Positions 8,717-17,544 of a DNA stretch of 38,922 nt are shown here, in pieces (position 1 is the first letter of the stretch; every line of letters starts with the position of its first letter). The stretch is from an uncultured Bacteroides sp. (lineage in GTDB: Bacteria; Bacteroidota; Bacteroidia; Bacteroidales; Bacteroidaceae). The translations under genes and the position numbers were made by a program. A model generated the notes under the pieces. It had not been told where the DNA came from. It worked only from the letters and a program-made list of their open reading frames with translations, and ran no database searches. Location of the stretch: positions 1 through 38,922 of the forward strand of contig CAUEFX010000041.1 of the NCBI GenBank assembly GCA_958477465.1. Direction: 5' to 3'.

Positions 8717-9334
8717 ATGTTACAACATAAAAGTAACTTCTTATTTAGTAGAAATATGAGCATAACAATTGTCTTTGGGGCAATTGTTATGCTTCTTTTA
8801 TTTCCTTCTTGCGGAGGAAAGGAGAAAAAACTCGGTGAGGCCATAACCGAAAGGGACTCATTGCCTTCGATGGCTACTGTGGATGTGGTTACTTATATCT
8901 CCGATTCGGGAGTGACACGCTATCGCATGGATGCTGACGAATGGTTGGTGTACGACCGTAAGAAACCTTCTTACTGGGCTTTTGAGAAAGGCGTCTATCT
9001 GGAGCAGTTCGACTCTGTATTTAATGTGGATGCCAGTATAAAAGCGGACACGGCTTATTACTATGACAAGCAGAAACTCTGGAAGCTGATGGGGCACGTT
9101 GATATTAAGAACCGGAAAGGAGAACGTTTCAATACGGAGCTGTTGTACTGGAATCAGGCTACGGAAAAGGTTTATTCGGATCGCTTCATACGCATCGAGC
9201 AGCCGGACCGGATTATCACCGGATACGGCTTTGATTCGAACCAGCAGATGACGAATTATCAGATAAGAAATATGGGAGGGGTGTTTTATGTGGATGAAGA
9301 AGAACAGAAGGCACCTGCAGATTCTATAAATTAG
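8717..9334 (+). CDS. lptC: LPS export periplasmic bridge protein LptC (lipoprotein form)
   Basis: LptC hands lipopolysaccharide or lipooligosaccharide from the inner-membrane LptBFG transporter to LptA. The 205-residue product has a hydrophobic N terminus and a lipobox-like LLLFPSCGG, so it is probably lipid-anchored, as in other Bacteroidetes. The domain shows the expected beta-jellyroll pattern: GVTRYRMDADEWLVYD, then KADTAYYYDKQKLWKLMGHV and ERFNTELLYWNQ. Two starts are possible: ATG 8717 (205 aa) or ATG 8756 (192 aa). The second gives a better signal sequence and lies immediately upstream of a perfect 13-bp inverted repeat (8759-8793). The gene begins three bases after the TPR gene and ends three bases before the CorC-like gene. 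The partner lptE lies 8 kb downstream. Confidence 0.88.
   Translation: MLQHKSNFLFSRNMSITIVFGAIVMLLLFPSCGGKEKKLGEAITERDSLPSMATVDVVTYISDSGVTRYRMDADEWLVYDRKKPSYWAFEKGVYLEQFDSVFNVDASIKADTAYYYDKQKLWKLMGHVDIKNRKGERFNTELLYWNQATEKVYSDRFIRIEQPDRIITGYGFDSNQQMTNYQIRNMGGVFYVDEEEQKAPADSIN
8759..8793 (+). promoter_or_regulatory. Perfect 13-bp inverted repeat at the 5' end of lptC
   Basis: The arms AGCATAACAATTG (8759-8771) and CAATTGTTATGCT (8781-8793) are exact reverse complements around a 9-base loop. The hairpin begins one base after the internal ATG (8756-8758) and lies within the coding frame. It is followed by a T-rich but interrupted tract. It could limit initiation at the inner start, act as an attenuator, or be a protein-binding site; nothing here decides which. 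Confidence 0.55.
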
Positions 9335-9337
9335 ATT

Positions 9338-10594
9338 ATGAGCATTATTATTTACCTTTTGATAACCATGGCTTTCTCGGCCTTCTTTTCGGGAATGGAA
9401 ATTGCTTTCGTTTCAGTAGACAAATTGCGGTTTGAACTGGAACGGCAAGGAGGAATCTCATCGCGGATATTATCTGTCTTCTTTAAAAATCCGAACAACT
9501 TTATTTCTACCATGCTGGTGGGCAACAACATCGCATTGGTCATTTACGGTATTCTGATGGCACAGATTATCGGCGATAATCTTTTATCCGGATTTATTAC
9601 GAATCATTTTTTGATGGTTTTGGTGCAGACTGTCATTTCAACGCTGATTATCCTGGTGACCGGAGAGTTCTTACCCAAAACACTGTTTAAAATCAACCCT
9701 AATCTGGTACTGAATGTCTGTGCGGTCCCTTTGTTCATCTGCTACATTGTTCTTTATCCCATTTCTCAATTAGCTTCCGGACTCTCTTATCTGTTTTTGC
9801 GCCTGTTCGGAATGAAAATAAACAAGGAGGCGTCTGCAAAGGCTTTCGGAAAGGTGGATTTGGATTATTTTGTGCAATCAGGTATAGACAATGCAGACGA
9901 CAGTGAGGAACTGGATACGGAAGTGAAGATATTTCAGAATGCCTTGGACTTTTCGACCATAAAAACCAGAGATTGCATTGTTCCCCGTACGGAGGTGGTG
10001 GCGGTCGATCTGTCTACTACTCTGGATGATTTGAAGAACCGGTTTGTGGAATCCGGGATTTCAAAAATTATTGTTTACGATGGGAACATCGATAATGTGG
10101 TGGGGTATATCCATTCGTCGGAAATGTTCCGGAACCCCAAAGACTGGCGGGAAAATGTGAAAGAGGTGCCTATCGTTCCGGAGACAATGGCGGCACACAA
10201 GCTGATGAAACTTTTTATGCAGCAGAAGAAAACTATTGCCGTGGTGGTGGATGAGTTTGGTGGTACTGCCGGAATTGTTTCTCTGGAAGATCTCGTAGAA
10301 GAAATATTCGGCGATATAGAAGATGAACACGATAATACGTCTTATATCTGTAAAAAGATAGGAGAAGGGGAGTATATACTTTCCGGACGTCTGGAGATAG
10401 AAAAGGTGAACGAAACCTTTGATCTTGATCTGCCCGAATCTGACGATTACCTGACGGTTGGCGGGCTGATTCTCCACCAATATCAGAGTTTTCCGAAGTT
10501 GCATGAAATTATTTCTATCGGACGATATCAGTTTAAAATTATTAAGGTTACACCGACAAAAATAGAGCTCGTGCGCCTGAAAGTTGTGGAATAA
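9338..10594 (+). CDS. CNNM/CorC (HlyC)-type membrane protein with CBS pair
   Basis: The 418-residue product has the standard three-part layout. An N-terminal DUF21 membrane domain covers about residues 1-165, with hydrophobic segments and the motif FFSGMEIAFVSVDKLRFE. Paired CBS domains cover about 205-330 (RTEVVAVDLSTTLDDLKNRF and VVVDEFGGTAGIVSLEDLVE). A small CorC/HlyC C-terminal domain covers about 345-418 (GRLEIEKVNETFDLDL). Proteins of this family are linked to Mg2+ or Co2+ export, and in gliding Bacteroidetes a relative is GldE. Bacteroides does not glide, so a divalent-cation or membrane-stress role is more likely. The gene starts three bases after lptC and is followed by a weak hairpin, so it likely ends this transcript. 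Confidence 0.88.
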   Translation: MSIIIYLLITMAFSAFFSGMEIAFVSVDKLRFELERQGGISSRILSVFFKNPNNFISTMLVGNNIALVIYGILMAQIIGDNLLSGFITNHFLMVLVQTVISTLIILVTGEFLPKTLFKINPNLVLNVCAVPLFICYIVLYPISQLASGLSYLFLRLFGMKINKEASAKAFGKVDLDYFVQSGIDNADDSEELDTEVKIFQNALDFSTIKTRDCIVPRTEVVAVDLSTTLDDLKNRFVESGISKIIVYDGNIDNVVGYIHSSEMFRNPKDWRENVKEVPIVPETMAAHKLMKLFMQQKKTIAVVVDEFGGTAGIVSLEDLVEEIFGDIEDEHDNTSYICKKIGEGEYILSGRLEIEKVNETFDLDLPESDDYLTVGGLILHQYQSFPKLHEIISIGRYQFKIIKVTPTKIELVRLKVVE

Positions 10595-10616
10595 TGCTGT
10601 ATATCTCTATTTTTTT

Positions 10617-10648
10617 TGCTAATAAATAGATGTATATTAGCATTTTTT
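10617..10648 (+). terminator. Weak AT-rich hairpin terminator after the CorC-like gene
   Basis: TGCTAATA (10617-10624) pairs with TATTAGCA (10635-10642) around a 10-base loop and is followed by six T. The stem is AT-rich, so termination would be partial. It lies 22 bases after the stop codon and just before the ppiD promoter. Confidence 0.45.
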
Positions 10649-10649
10649 G

Positions 10650-10657
10650 TATCTTCG
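10650..10657 (+). promoter_or_regulatory. Candidate -7 box for the PpiD-like gene
   Basis: TATCTTCG differs from TAnnTTTG at one base. It gives a leader of roughly 50 bases, A-rich, before the ATG at 10716. No clear -33 box. Confidence 0.35.
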
Positions 10658-10715
10658 TGCGCTAAAACAACAAAGGAAGAAAATAATAATAAACAAATAA
10701 ACTGTATTAATTAAA

Positions 10716-12854
10716 ATGGCAACATTACAAAACATTAGATCGAAAGGACCTTTATTGGTGATCGTTATCGGCTTGGCGCTGTTTGCTTTCATTGCGGGTG
10801 ATGCATGGAAAGTATTGCAACCGCACCAGTCACATGACGTAGGAGAGGTGAACGGGGACGCACTTTCCGCTCAAGACTATCAGGCATTGGTAGAAGAGTA
10901 TACTGACATAATAAAGTTCTCAAGTGGGACGGCTTCATTGGACGACAACCAGACCAATCAAGTGAAAGATGAAGTATGGCGTACATACGTAAATAATAAA
11001 CTTCTTGAAAACGAAGCAAAGAAACTCGGACTTACCGTATCAAAGGCAGAAGTACAGGCTATCATCGATGCCGGTGTTCATCCGCTTTTGCAGCAGACTC
11101 CGTTCCGCAATCCGCAAACAGGTGCTTTTGATAAGGACATGTTGAAGAAGTTCCTGGTAGAGTATTCGAAAATGGATCCTTCTCAAATGCCGGCTCAGTA
11201 TGTGGAACAATACACAATGATGTACAAGTTTTGGGCGTTTGTAGAAAAAAGTCTGATTCAGAACCGTCTGGCAGAAAAATACCAGGCACTGATTTCCAAA
11301 TCACTTTTGTCTAACCCGATCGAAGCACAGGATGCTTTTGATGAAAGAGTAAACCAGATGGATGTACTGCTTGCAGCAGTGCCTTATTCTTCTATCGTGG
11401 ATTCTACAATTACAGTGAAGGAATCTGAACTGAAAGAACTTTACAATAAGAAAAAGGAACAGTTCAAACAGTATGTGGAAACCCGTGATATCAAGTATAT
11501 CGATGTACAGGTAATTGCAAGCCCGGAAGACAGAGCTGCGATTGAAAAGGAAGTGGTGGATTATGCACAGCAGTTGGCTGCTACGGATAATGATTATGCT
11601 TCTTTTATCCGTTCTACCGGTTCGGAACAGTCGTATGTTGACTTGTTCTATAACAAAACTGCTTTCCCGAGAGATATCGTTGCCCGTATGGACTCTGCTG
11701 TAGTCGGTAAAGTATACGGTCCTTATTATAACGGTCCTGACAATACGATTAATTCTTTCAAGGTTGTTGCCAAGGCGGCTGCTCCCGATTCAATCGAATT
11801 CCGTCAGATTCAGGTGTATGCAGAAGATGCTGCCAAGACAAAGACATTGGCCGACAGTATCTACAATGCCATTAAGGGCGGTGCGGACTTTGTTGAACTG
11901 GCAAAGAAATACGGTCAGACCGGAGATGCCAACTGGTTGTCTGCAGCAAGCTATGAGAATCAGCAGATTGACAATGAGAATTTGAAATTTATCTCTACCA
12001 TCAACAGTTTGGGAGTAAAAGAGGTGGCTAACCTGGCCTTCGGACAGGCTAACATCATCCTTCAGGTGACTGACCGGAAAGCTGTTAAGGACAAATATAA
12101 AGTAGCCGTGATCAAACGTCCGGTTAACTTCAGCAAGGAGACTTATAACAGAGCTTATAACAATTTCAGCCAGTTCATTGCTGCCAATCCTTCTTTGGAT
12201 AAGATGGTGGAAAATGCAGAAGAAGCCGGATACAGACTGTTGGAAAGAAACGATCTGTATAGCTCAGAACATGGAATCGGTGGCGTAAGAGGTACCAAAG
12301 AAGCTTTGAAGTGGGCGTTCTCTGCCAAACCGGGTGAAGTTTCCGGATTGTATGAATGCGGCGAGAGCGACAGATTGCTGGTAGTAGCAGTGGCTGGTGT
12401 AACTCCTGAAGGGTATCGCTCATTGAAGCAGGTACAGGATCAGTTGAGAGCGGAGATCGTAAAAGATAAGAAAGCTGAAAAGATAATGGCTGATATGAAG
12501 GCTGCCAATGCAACTTCTTTTGATCAGTACAAGTCAATGCCTAATGCAGTCAGCGATTCTGTGAAACATGTCACTTTTGCTGCTCCTGCTTACATTTCCG
12601 CTTTGCGTAGCAGTGAACCGCTGGTAGGAGCATACGCTTCAGTGGCAGAGCTTAATAAGCTGAGCGCTCCGATTAAGGGTAATGCCGGAGTGTTTGTGTT
12701 GCAGATGTATGCAAAAGACAAACAGAATGAAACGTTTGATGCGAAAGCAGAAGAAAAGACATTGGAAAATATGCACGCCCGTTTGGCCGGACGTTTGATG
12801 AATGATCTTTATTTGAAGGGTGAAGTGAAAGATTTGCGCTATTTATTCTTCTGA
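10716..12854 (+). CDS. ppiD: PpiD/SurA-type periplasmic peptidyl-prolyl isomerase
   Basis: The 712-residue product starts with a short cytoplasmic stretch and one transmembrane helix (about residues 13-30, PLLVIVIGLALFAFIAGDAW), the layout of PpiD. A SurA-like N-terminal chaperone region follows (VGEVNGDALSAQDYQALVEEY and EVWRTYVNNKLLENEAKKLG). A parvulin domain occupies about residues 355-465 (EFRQIQVYAEDAAKTKTLAD, GADFVELAKKYGQTGDANW). A second, degenerate parvulin-like region may lie near 515-560 (GEVSGLYECGESDRLLVVAV). It would be anchored in the inner membrane and assist folding of proteins leaving the Sec channel. That fits its place among sec and lpt genes. It has its own promoter region and a strong terminator, so it is probably a single-gene transcript. 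Confidence 0.92.
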   Translation: MATLQNIRSKGPLLVIVIGLALFAFIAGDAWKVLQPHQSHDVGEVNGDALSAQDYQALVEEYTDIIKFSSGTASLDDNQTNQVKDEVWRTYVNNKLLENEAKKLGLTVSKAEVQAIIDAGVHPLLQQTPFRNPQTGAFDKDMLKKFLVEYSKMDPSQMPAQYVEQYTMMYKFWAFVEKSLIQNRLAEKYQALISKSLLSNPIEAQDAFDERVNQMDVLLAAVPYSSIVDSTITVKESELKELYNKKKEQFKQYVETRDIKYIDVQVIASPEDRAAIEKEVVDYAQQLAATDNDYASFIRSTGSEQSYVDLFYNKTAFPRDIVARMDSAVVGKVYGPYYNGPDNTINSFKVVAKAAAPDSIEFRQIQVYAEDAAKTKTLADSIYNAIKGGADFVELAKKYGQTGDANWLSAASYENQQIDNENLKFISTINSLGVKEVANLAFGQANIILQVTDRKAVKDKYKVAVIKRPVNFSKETYNRAYNNFSQFIAANPSLDKMVENAEEAGYRLLERNDLYSSEHGIGGVRGTKEALKWAFSAKPGEVSGLYECGESDRLLVVAVAGVTPEGYRSLKQVQDQLRAEIVKDKKAEKIMADMKAANATSFDQYKSMPNAVSDSVKHVTFAAPAYISALRSSEPLVGAYASVAELNKLSAPIKGNAGVFVLQMYAKDKQNETFDAKAEEKTLENMHARLAGRLMNDLYLKGEVKDLRYLFF

Positions 12855-12902
12855 TAATAAGAGTCTGTTCGAACCGGTCTTGAGGCCGGATTAAGATATG
12901 TG

Positions 12903-12935
12903 AAAGGCTGTTCCTCGATGGGAACGGCCTTTTTA
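12903..12935 (+). terminator. Rho-independent terminator after the PpiD-like gene
   Basis: AAGGCTGTTCC pairs with GGAACGGCCTT around a short loop with one T-G wobble, followed by TTTT. It lies about 50 bases after the stop codon. Confidence 0.8.
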
Positions 12936-12981
12936 CATTAACTTTTGCCTGCAGTCTGCTCTGAAATTAACTTTTATTCCT

Positions 12982-12989
12982 TACATTTG
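12982..12989 (+). promoter_or_regulatory. Candidate -7 box for rlmN
   Basis: TACATTTG is an exact match to TAnnTTTG, 27 bases before the rlmN start. A degenerate -33 (TCTG, 12960-12963) lies 18 bases upstream. Confidence 0.5.
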
Positions 12990-13016
12990 CATAGATAACA
13001 TTGATTTGTAAAGAAT

Positions 13017-14051
13017 ATGTCTAAATATCCTCTTTTGGGAATGACTCTTGCCGAGCTGCAATCGGTGGTCAGAGGTTTGGGAATGCCTGGATTTGCCGCT
13101 AAGCAGATTGCCTCATGGCTTTATGATAAAAAGGTGAGCACCATTGATGAGATGACTAATTTGTCATTGAAGCACCGGGAAGCATTGAAAGCCGATTATG
13201 AAGTAGGAGGAGAAGCACCTGTCGATGCCATGCATTCAGCCGACGGTACCATTAAATATCTTTATCGGGTAGGTGAGAATCATTTTGTGGAGACAGTCTA
13301 TATCCCGGATGATGACCGGGCCACTCTTTGTGTCTCTTCACAGGTGGGCTGTAAAATGAATTGCAAGTTCTGTATGACCGGAAAACAGGGCTTTACGATG
13401 AATCTGACTTCCAATCAGATACTGAATCAGATAAACTCATTGCCGGAGCGCGATAAGCTGACCAATATTGTCATGATGGGGATGGGCGAACCTTTGGACA
13501 ATCTGGATGAGGTACTGAAAACTTTGGAGATTCTGACCGCTTCTTACGGATATGCGTGGAGCCCCAAGCGGATTACCCTTTCTACTGTGGGGTTGCGTAA
13601 GGGGTTGCAGCGTTTTATAGAGGAAAGCGATTGCCACCTGGCGATTAGCCTGCACTCACCGCTTCCTTCCCAACGCTCGGAGCTGATGCCTGCCGAACGC
13701 GCTTTCTCGATCGTTGAAATCGTAGATTTGTTAAAGAATTATGATTTTAGCAAACAGCGCAGACTTTCGTTCGAATATATTGTTTTTAGAGGTGTCAATG
13801 ATTCGTTGATATATGCCAAGGAACTTGTGAAATTGCTTCGTGGAGTGGACTGCCGGATAAATCTGATTCGTTTCCATGCCATTCCCGGTGTCGATCTGAA
13901 CGGTGCCGATATGGAGACAATGACGGCTTTTCGTGATTATCTGACTTCCCATGGCTTGTTCTCTACTATCCGTGCGTCAAGGGGAGAGGATATATTTGCA
14001 GCTTGTGGCATGTTGTCTACAGCGAAGCAGGAAGAGAATAACAAGAATTAA
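13017..14051 (+). CDS. rlmN: 23S rRNA (adenine-2503 C2) / tRNA methyltransferase RlmN
   Basis: RlmN is a radical-SAM enzyme that methylates C2 of A2503 in 23S rRNA and A37 of some tRNAs. The 344-residue product shows the CxxxCxxC iron-sulfur motif as CKMNCKFC, preceded by CVSSQVGC. It also has GMGEPLDN (SAM binding) and a C-terminal RASRGEDIFAACGM whose Cys is the expected methyl-carrying residue, so both catalytic cysteines appear intact. The N-terminal helical part (ELQSVVRGLGMPGFAAKQIA) matches the RNA-binding domain. It opens the second plus-strand cluster and is separated from the DUF4837 gene by 74 bases carrying its own -7 box. Confidence 0.97.
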   Translation: MSKYPLLGMTLAELQSVVRGLGMPGFAAKQIASWLYDKKVSTIDEMTNLSLKHREALKADYEVGGEAPVDAMHSADGTIKYLYRVGENHFVETVYIPDDDRATLCVSSQVGCKMNCKFCMTGKQGFTMNLTSNQILNQINSLPERDKLTNIVMMGMGEPLDNLDEVLKTLEILTASYGYAWSPKRITLSTVGLRKGLQRFIEESDCHLAISLHSPLPSQRSELMPAERAFSIVEIVDLLKNYDFSKQRRLSFEYIVFRGVNDSLIYAKELVKLLRGVDCRINLIRFHAIPGVDLNGADMETMTAFRDYLTSHGLFSTIRASRGEDIFAACGMLSTAKQEENNKN

Positions 14052-14094
14052 TATAAATTATTAACTTATCGGATGAAAATATACGAACTTGTCG

Positions 14095-14102
14095 TAGTTT
14101 TG
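14095..14102 (+). promoter_or_regulatory. Candidate -7 box for the DUF4837-pdxA-lptE-secG unit
   Basis: TAGTTTTG fits TAnnTTTG and lies 23 bases before the preferred ATG at 14126. No good -33 box is seen. Confidence 0.45.
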
Positions 14103-14125
14103 TAAAAACATAAAAAATGATCAAT

Positions 14126-15172
14126 ATGAAGAAGTATCTGTTTTTCCTCAGTATGGCTCTTGTAGCATTGGTGTTTTCTTCTTGTAATGGTAAGAAAGGT
14201 GTGTTTACCCCGACCTCCAGCGGTCGTGCCTATGAGATTCTTGTAGTCGTTGATCATGCTTTGTGGGAACGGCCGGCAGGAAGGGCTTTGTACGATGTGC
14301 TCGACACGGACGTGCCGGGTTTGCCGCAGTCGGAGCGTTCTTTTAGAATTATGTATACTTCTCCGAAAGATTACGATTCTACTTTGAAGCTGATACGCAA
14401 TATCATTATCGTGGACGTACGTGATATTTATACGAAGCCGGCTTTCAAGTATGCGAAGGACGTTTATGCAGCTCCACAGCTGATTCTTACCATACAGGCG
14501 CCTGACGAGCAGGAGTTTGAGAAGTTCGTGGAAGAGAATAAGCAGCAGATTCTCGACTTCTTTACGCGTGCCGAGATGAATCGTCAGATCGTTCAGTTGC
14601 AGCATAAGCACAATGACTATATCTCTGCTAAGGTAGGTAGCAAATTCGATTGCGACATCTGGCTTCCGGCAGAACTCGCTTCTTCCAAAGAGGGTGAGGA
14701 TTTCTTCTGGGCATCTACCAATACGGCTACCGGCGACCAGAACTTTGTCATATATTCTTATCCTTATACCGATAACAGGACATTCACGAAAGAATATTTT
14801 ATTCATAAGCGTGATTCGGTGATGAAAGCGAATATTCCGGGGGCTAAAGAAGGAGTATATATGTCTACGGATTCCATAACGGTAGATGTGAAAACGATCG
14901 ATGTACACGGAGATTATACGATGGAAGCCCGCGGACTTTGGCGGATGAAAGGCGATTTTATGGGTGGCCCGTTCGTATCGCATACCCGCTTGGACAAAGC
15001 CAATCAGCGTATAATCACAGCAGAGATTTTTGTATATTCACCTGATAAATTAAAACGCAATCTGGTGCGCATGCTCGAAGCATCGCTCTATACACTGAAG
15101 CTTCCTGCAGAGAAAACACAGGGAGAAATTCCGATGGACAACGCCACCAGTGAGGAACAAACTAATAAATAA
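14126..15172 (+). CDS. DUF4837 family lipoprotein
   Basis: The 348-residue product has a lipoprotein signal with the lipobox VFSSCNG, so it is probably anchored in the envelope. The body matches the DUF4837 family as I remember it (GRAYEILVVVDHALWERPAG, then RIMYTSPKDYDSTLKLIRNI and GDQNFVIYSYPYTD). No catalytic motif is obvious and the function is unknown. The ATG at 14126 is preferred to one at 14117 because MKKYLFF starts a canonical signal peptide. It ends six bases before pdxA, so it leads a polycistronic unit that runs through pdxA, the sigma-54 activator, lptE and a hypothetical gene to secG. Its constant presence next to lptE and secG genes in this group hints at an envelope role, but this is only association. 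Confidence 0.87.
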   Translation: MKKYLFFLSMALVALVFSSCNGKKGVFTPTSSGRAYEILVVVDHALWERPAGRALYDVLDTDVPGLPQSERSFRIMYTSPKDYDSTLKLIRNIIIVDVRDIYTKPAFKYAKDVYAAPQLILTIQAPDEQEFEKFVEENKQQILDFFTRAEMNRQIVQLQHKHNDYISAKVGSKFDCDIWLPAELASSKEGEDFFWASTNTATGDQNFVIYSYPYTDNRTFTKEYFIHKRDSVMKANIPGAKEGVYMSTDSITVDVKTIDVHGDYTMEARGLWRMKGDFMGGPFVSHTRLDKANQRIITAEIFVYSPDKLKRNLVRMLEASLYTLKLPAEKTQGEIPMDNATSEEQTNK

Positions 15173-15178
15173 CGACAC

Positions 15179-16276
15179 ATGGAAGATTCTAAAATACGAA
15201 TTGGTATTACCCAGGGAGACATTAACGGCGTCGGCTATGAAGTGATATTGAAGACTTTTGCGGACCCGGTCATGTTGGAGTTATGTACTCCGATTATTTA
15301 CGGTTCGCCTAAAGTGGCTGCCTATCATCGTAAATCTTTGGATTTGCCGACTAACTTCAGCATTGTCAATTCTGCTTCGGAAGCCGTTCACAACCGTTTG
15401 AGCGTAGTGAACTGTACGGATGATGAGGTGAAAGTGGAATTCTCGAAACCCGATCCGGAAGCGGGTAAGGCTGCTCTCGGTGCGCTGGAAAAAGCCATTG
15501 AGGAGTTCAAGGAAGGGGCGATCGATGTCATTGTGACAGCACCTATTAATAAGCATACGATCCAGTCGGAGGAATTTGCATTTCCCGGTCATACCGAATA
15601 TATCGAGGAGAGATTGGGGAATGGCAGTAAGTCGCTGATGGTCCTGATGAAGGATGATTTCCGGGTAGCGTTGGTAACCGGACATATCCCCGTCCGCGAT
15701 ATTGCTTCTACTATCACGAAAGAACTTATCCAGGAGAAGCTGACGATTTTCAATCGGTCGCTCAAGCAGGATTTCGGAATCAGTGCACCTCGCATCGCTG
15801 TGTTGGCACTGAACCCTCACGCCGGAGACGAGGGTTTGCTCGGCACGGAGGAACAGGAGATTATCATCCCGGCCATTCAGGAGATGGCTGCGAAGGGAGT
15901 GCTCTGTTACGGACCTTATCCGGCAGACGGCTTTATGGGATCGGGCAGCTTTACCCATTTTGATGGCGTGCTGGCTATGTATCACGATCAGGGGTTGGCG
16001 CCATTCAAGGTATTGGCTATGGATGAAGGGGTGAATTATACGGCCGGCCTTCCGGTGGTACGCACCTCGCCTGCTCATGGAACGGCCTACGACATCGCCG
16101 GCAAGGGATTGGCCAGTGAAGACTCTTTCCGCCAGGCAGTGTATGTGGCAATCGATGTGTTCCGTAACCGGCAGCGCGATAAAGCGGCTCATGCCAATCC
16201 GTTGAGAAAACAATATTACGAGAAACGTGACGATAGTGACAAGCTGAAACTTGACACTGTGGACGATGATGTATAA
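15179..16276 (+). CDS. pdxA: 4-hydroxythreonine-4-phosphate dehydrogenase PdxA
   Basis: PdxA oxidises 4-phosphohydroxy-L-threonine with NAD+ in the DXP-dependent route to pyridoxal phosphate. The 365 residues include the N-terminal RIGITQGDINGVGYEV and the three histidines expected to bind the divalent metal: H169 in TGHIPVRD, H214 in NPHAGDEG and H269 in YHDQG. RTSPAHGTAYDIAG near the C terminus is also typical. It is a little longer than the E. coli enzyme (about 329 aa), with extra residues at the C terminus (KRDDSDKLKLDTVDDDV). The stop codon TAA is followed at once by an ATG that opens an 11-codon frame running into the next gene. Confidence 0.96.
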   Translation: MEDSKIRIGITQGDINGVGYEVILKTFADPVMLELCTPIIYGSPKVAAYHRKSLDLPTNFSIVNSASEAVHNRLSVVNCTDDEVKVEFSKPDPEAGKAALGALEKAIEEFKEGAIDVIVTAPINKHTIQSEEFAFPGHTEYIEERLGNGSKSLMVLMKDDFRVALVTGHIPVRDIASTITKELIQEKLTIFNRSLKQDFGISAPRIAVLALNPHAGDEGLLGTEEQEIIIPAIQEMAAKGVLCYGPYPADGFMGSGSFTHFDGVLAMYHDQGLAPFKVLAMDEGVNYTAGLPVVRTSPAHGTAYDIAGKGLASEDSFRQAVYVAIDVFRNRQRDKAAHANPLRKQYYEKRDDSDKLKLDTVDDDV

Positions 16277-16312
16277 ATGAAACCAGAGAAAGAATTTATA
16301 GTGCAGTTATGA
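16277..16312 (+). CDS. 11-codon leader ORF between pdxA and the sigma-54 activator
   Basis: An ATG directly abuts the pdxA stop (TAAATG). The frame reads MKPEKEFIVQL and ends in a TGA whose first bases overlap the ATG of the next gene (ATGA at 16309-16312). The arrangement would let ribosomes ending pdxA pass by re-initiation to the activator gene. It is too short for evidence of coding selection, and chance is possible. Confidence 0.3.
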   Translation: MKPEKEFIVQL

Positions 16313-17544
16313 CGAAAGCGGAGATTCAACAAGTAAAACTCAGGTTCGGTATTATAGGTAATACGGAGGCTTTGTCGCGCGCCATTGATGTAGCCATCCA
16401 GGTTGCTCCTACCGATTTGTCCGTGCTGATAACCGGAGAAAGCGGTGTGGGAAAGGAGAGCTTTCCGCAGATTATTCACCAATATAGCCGCCGGAAGCAC
16501 GGGCAATACATTGCTGTGAATTGCGGCGCCATACCCGAAGGAACGATCGATTCGGAATTGTTCGGACACGAAAAAGGAGCTTTTACCGGTGCTATCGGTG
16601 AGCGCAAAGGGTATTTTGGCGAGGCGGACGGCGGAACGATTTTTCTGGATGAGGTAGGGGAGTTGCCTTTACCTACTCAGGCGCGTTTGCTTCGTGTGCT
16701 CGAAAGCGGTGAATTTATCAAGGTAGGATCGTCCAAAGTGCAGAAGACGGATGTGCGCATTGTTGCCGCAACCAATGTGAATCTGACACAGGCGATTGCC
16801 GACGGCCGTTTTCGTGAAGACCTGTATTACCGCTTGAATACGGTTCCTATCCAGATACCTCCTTTGCGTGAGCGCGGGGAGGATGTGCTGTTATTGTTCC
16901 GTAAGTTCGCCGGTGATTTTGCTGAAAAATACCGCATGCCCGCCATCCAGCTGACGGAAGACGCCAAGCAGGTGTTGCTTGCCTATCCATGGCCGGGTAA
17001 TGTGCGCCAGTTGAAAAATATAACGGAGCAGATTTCAATCATAGAGACCAACAGGGAAATCAATGCGGCCATTCTGCGGGGTTATCTTCCGGCGCAGAAC
17101 ACGCAACGCCTTCCTACCTTGTTCGGTGTAAAAGACAGTAAGAATTTCGAGAGTGAGCGAGAGATCCTTTATTCTGTTTTGTTTGATATGCGGCAGGAAG
17201 TATCGGAATTGAAGAAGATGGTACATAATCTGATGGCGGAAAAAGGAAATGTACCGCTCGTGACGCCGGTCTCTCCGGTTTCTTCGATGTCTCCTGTCTC
17301 TTCTGTCTCTTCCGTGTCGGTGCCTACGATTATCCATCCGGTGAAAGCTTCCGGCCCGGTAGACGATGATATACAAGATACGGAGGAATATGTGGAAGAG
17401 TCTCTTTCGCTGGATGAAGTAAAGAAAGAAATGATACGCAAGGCTTTGGAGAAGCATCATGGAAACAGAAAAAATGCAGCACAGGATCTGAATATTTCCG
17501 AGCGTACCCTTTATAGAAAAATAAAAGAATATGGTTTGGATTAA
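16309..17544 (+). CDS. Sigma-54 (RpoN)-dependent transcription activator without receiver domain
   Basis: The 411-residue product starts almost directly with the AAA+ domain. Walker A is GESGVGKE (43-50), the sigma-54 contact loop GAFTGA is intact (90-95), Walker B is GTIFLDEVGE (109-118), and the arginine region reads GRFREDLYYRLN. A linker at about 305-365 carries a low-complexity Val-Ser-Pro stretch. A Fis-type helix-turn-helix closes the protein (HHGNRKNAAQDLNISERTLY). There is no phosphoacceptor domain, so activity must be set by a partner protein, a ligand or expression level, as in PspF-like regulators. It lies between pdxA and lptE and overlaps lptE by 14 bases. That coupling suggests a link to envelope homeostasis, which is inference. 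I see no convincing -24/-12 promoter in the window. Confidence 0.93.
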   Translation: MTKAEIQQVKLRFGIIGNTEALSRAIDVAIQVAPTDLSVLITGESGVGKESFPQIIHQYSRRKHGQYIAVNCGAIPEGTIDSELFGHEKGAFTGAIGERKGYFGEADGGTIFLDEVGELPLPTQARLLRVLESGEFIKVGSSKVQKTDVRIVAATNVNLTQAIADGRFREDLYYRLNTVPIQIPPLRERGEDVLLLFRKFAGDFAEKYRMPAIQLTEDAKQVLLAYPWPGNVRQLKNITEQISIIETNREINAAILRGYLPAQNTQRLPTLFGVKDSKNFESEREILYSVLFDMRQEVSELKKMVHNLMAEKGNVPLVTPVSPVSSMSPVSSVSSVSVPTIIHPVKASGPVDDDIQDTEEYVEESLSLDEVKKEMIRKALEKHHGNRKNAAQDLNISERTLYRKIKEYGLD

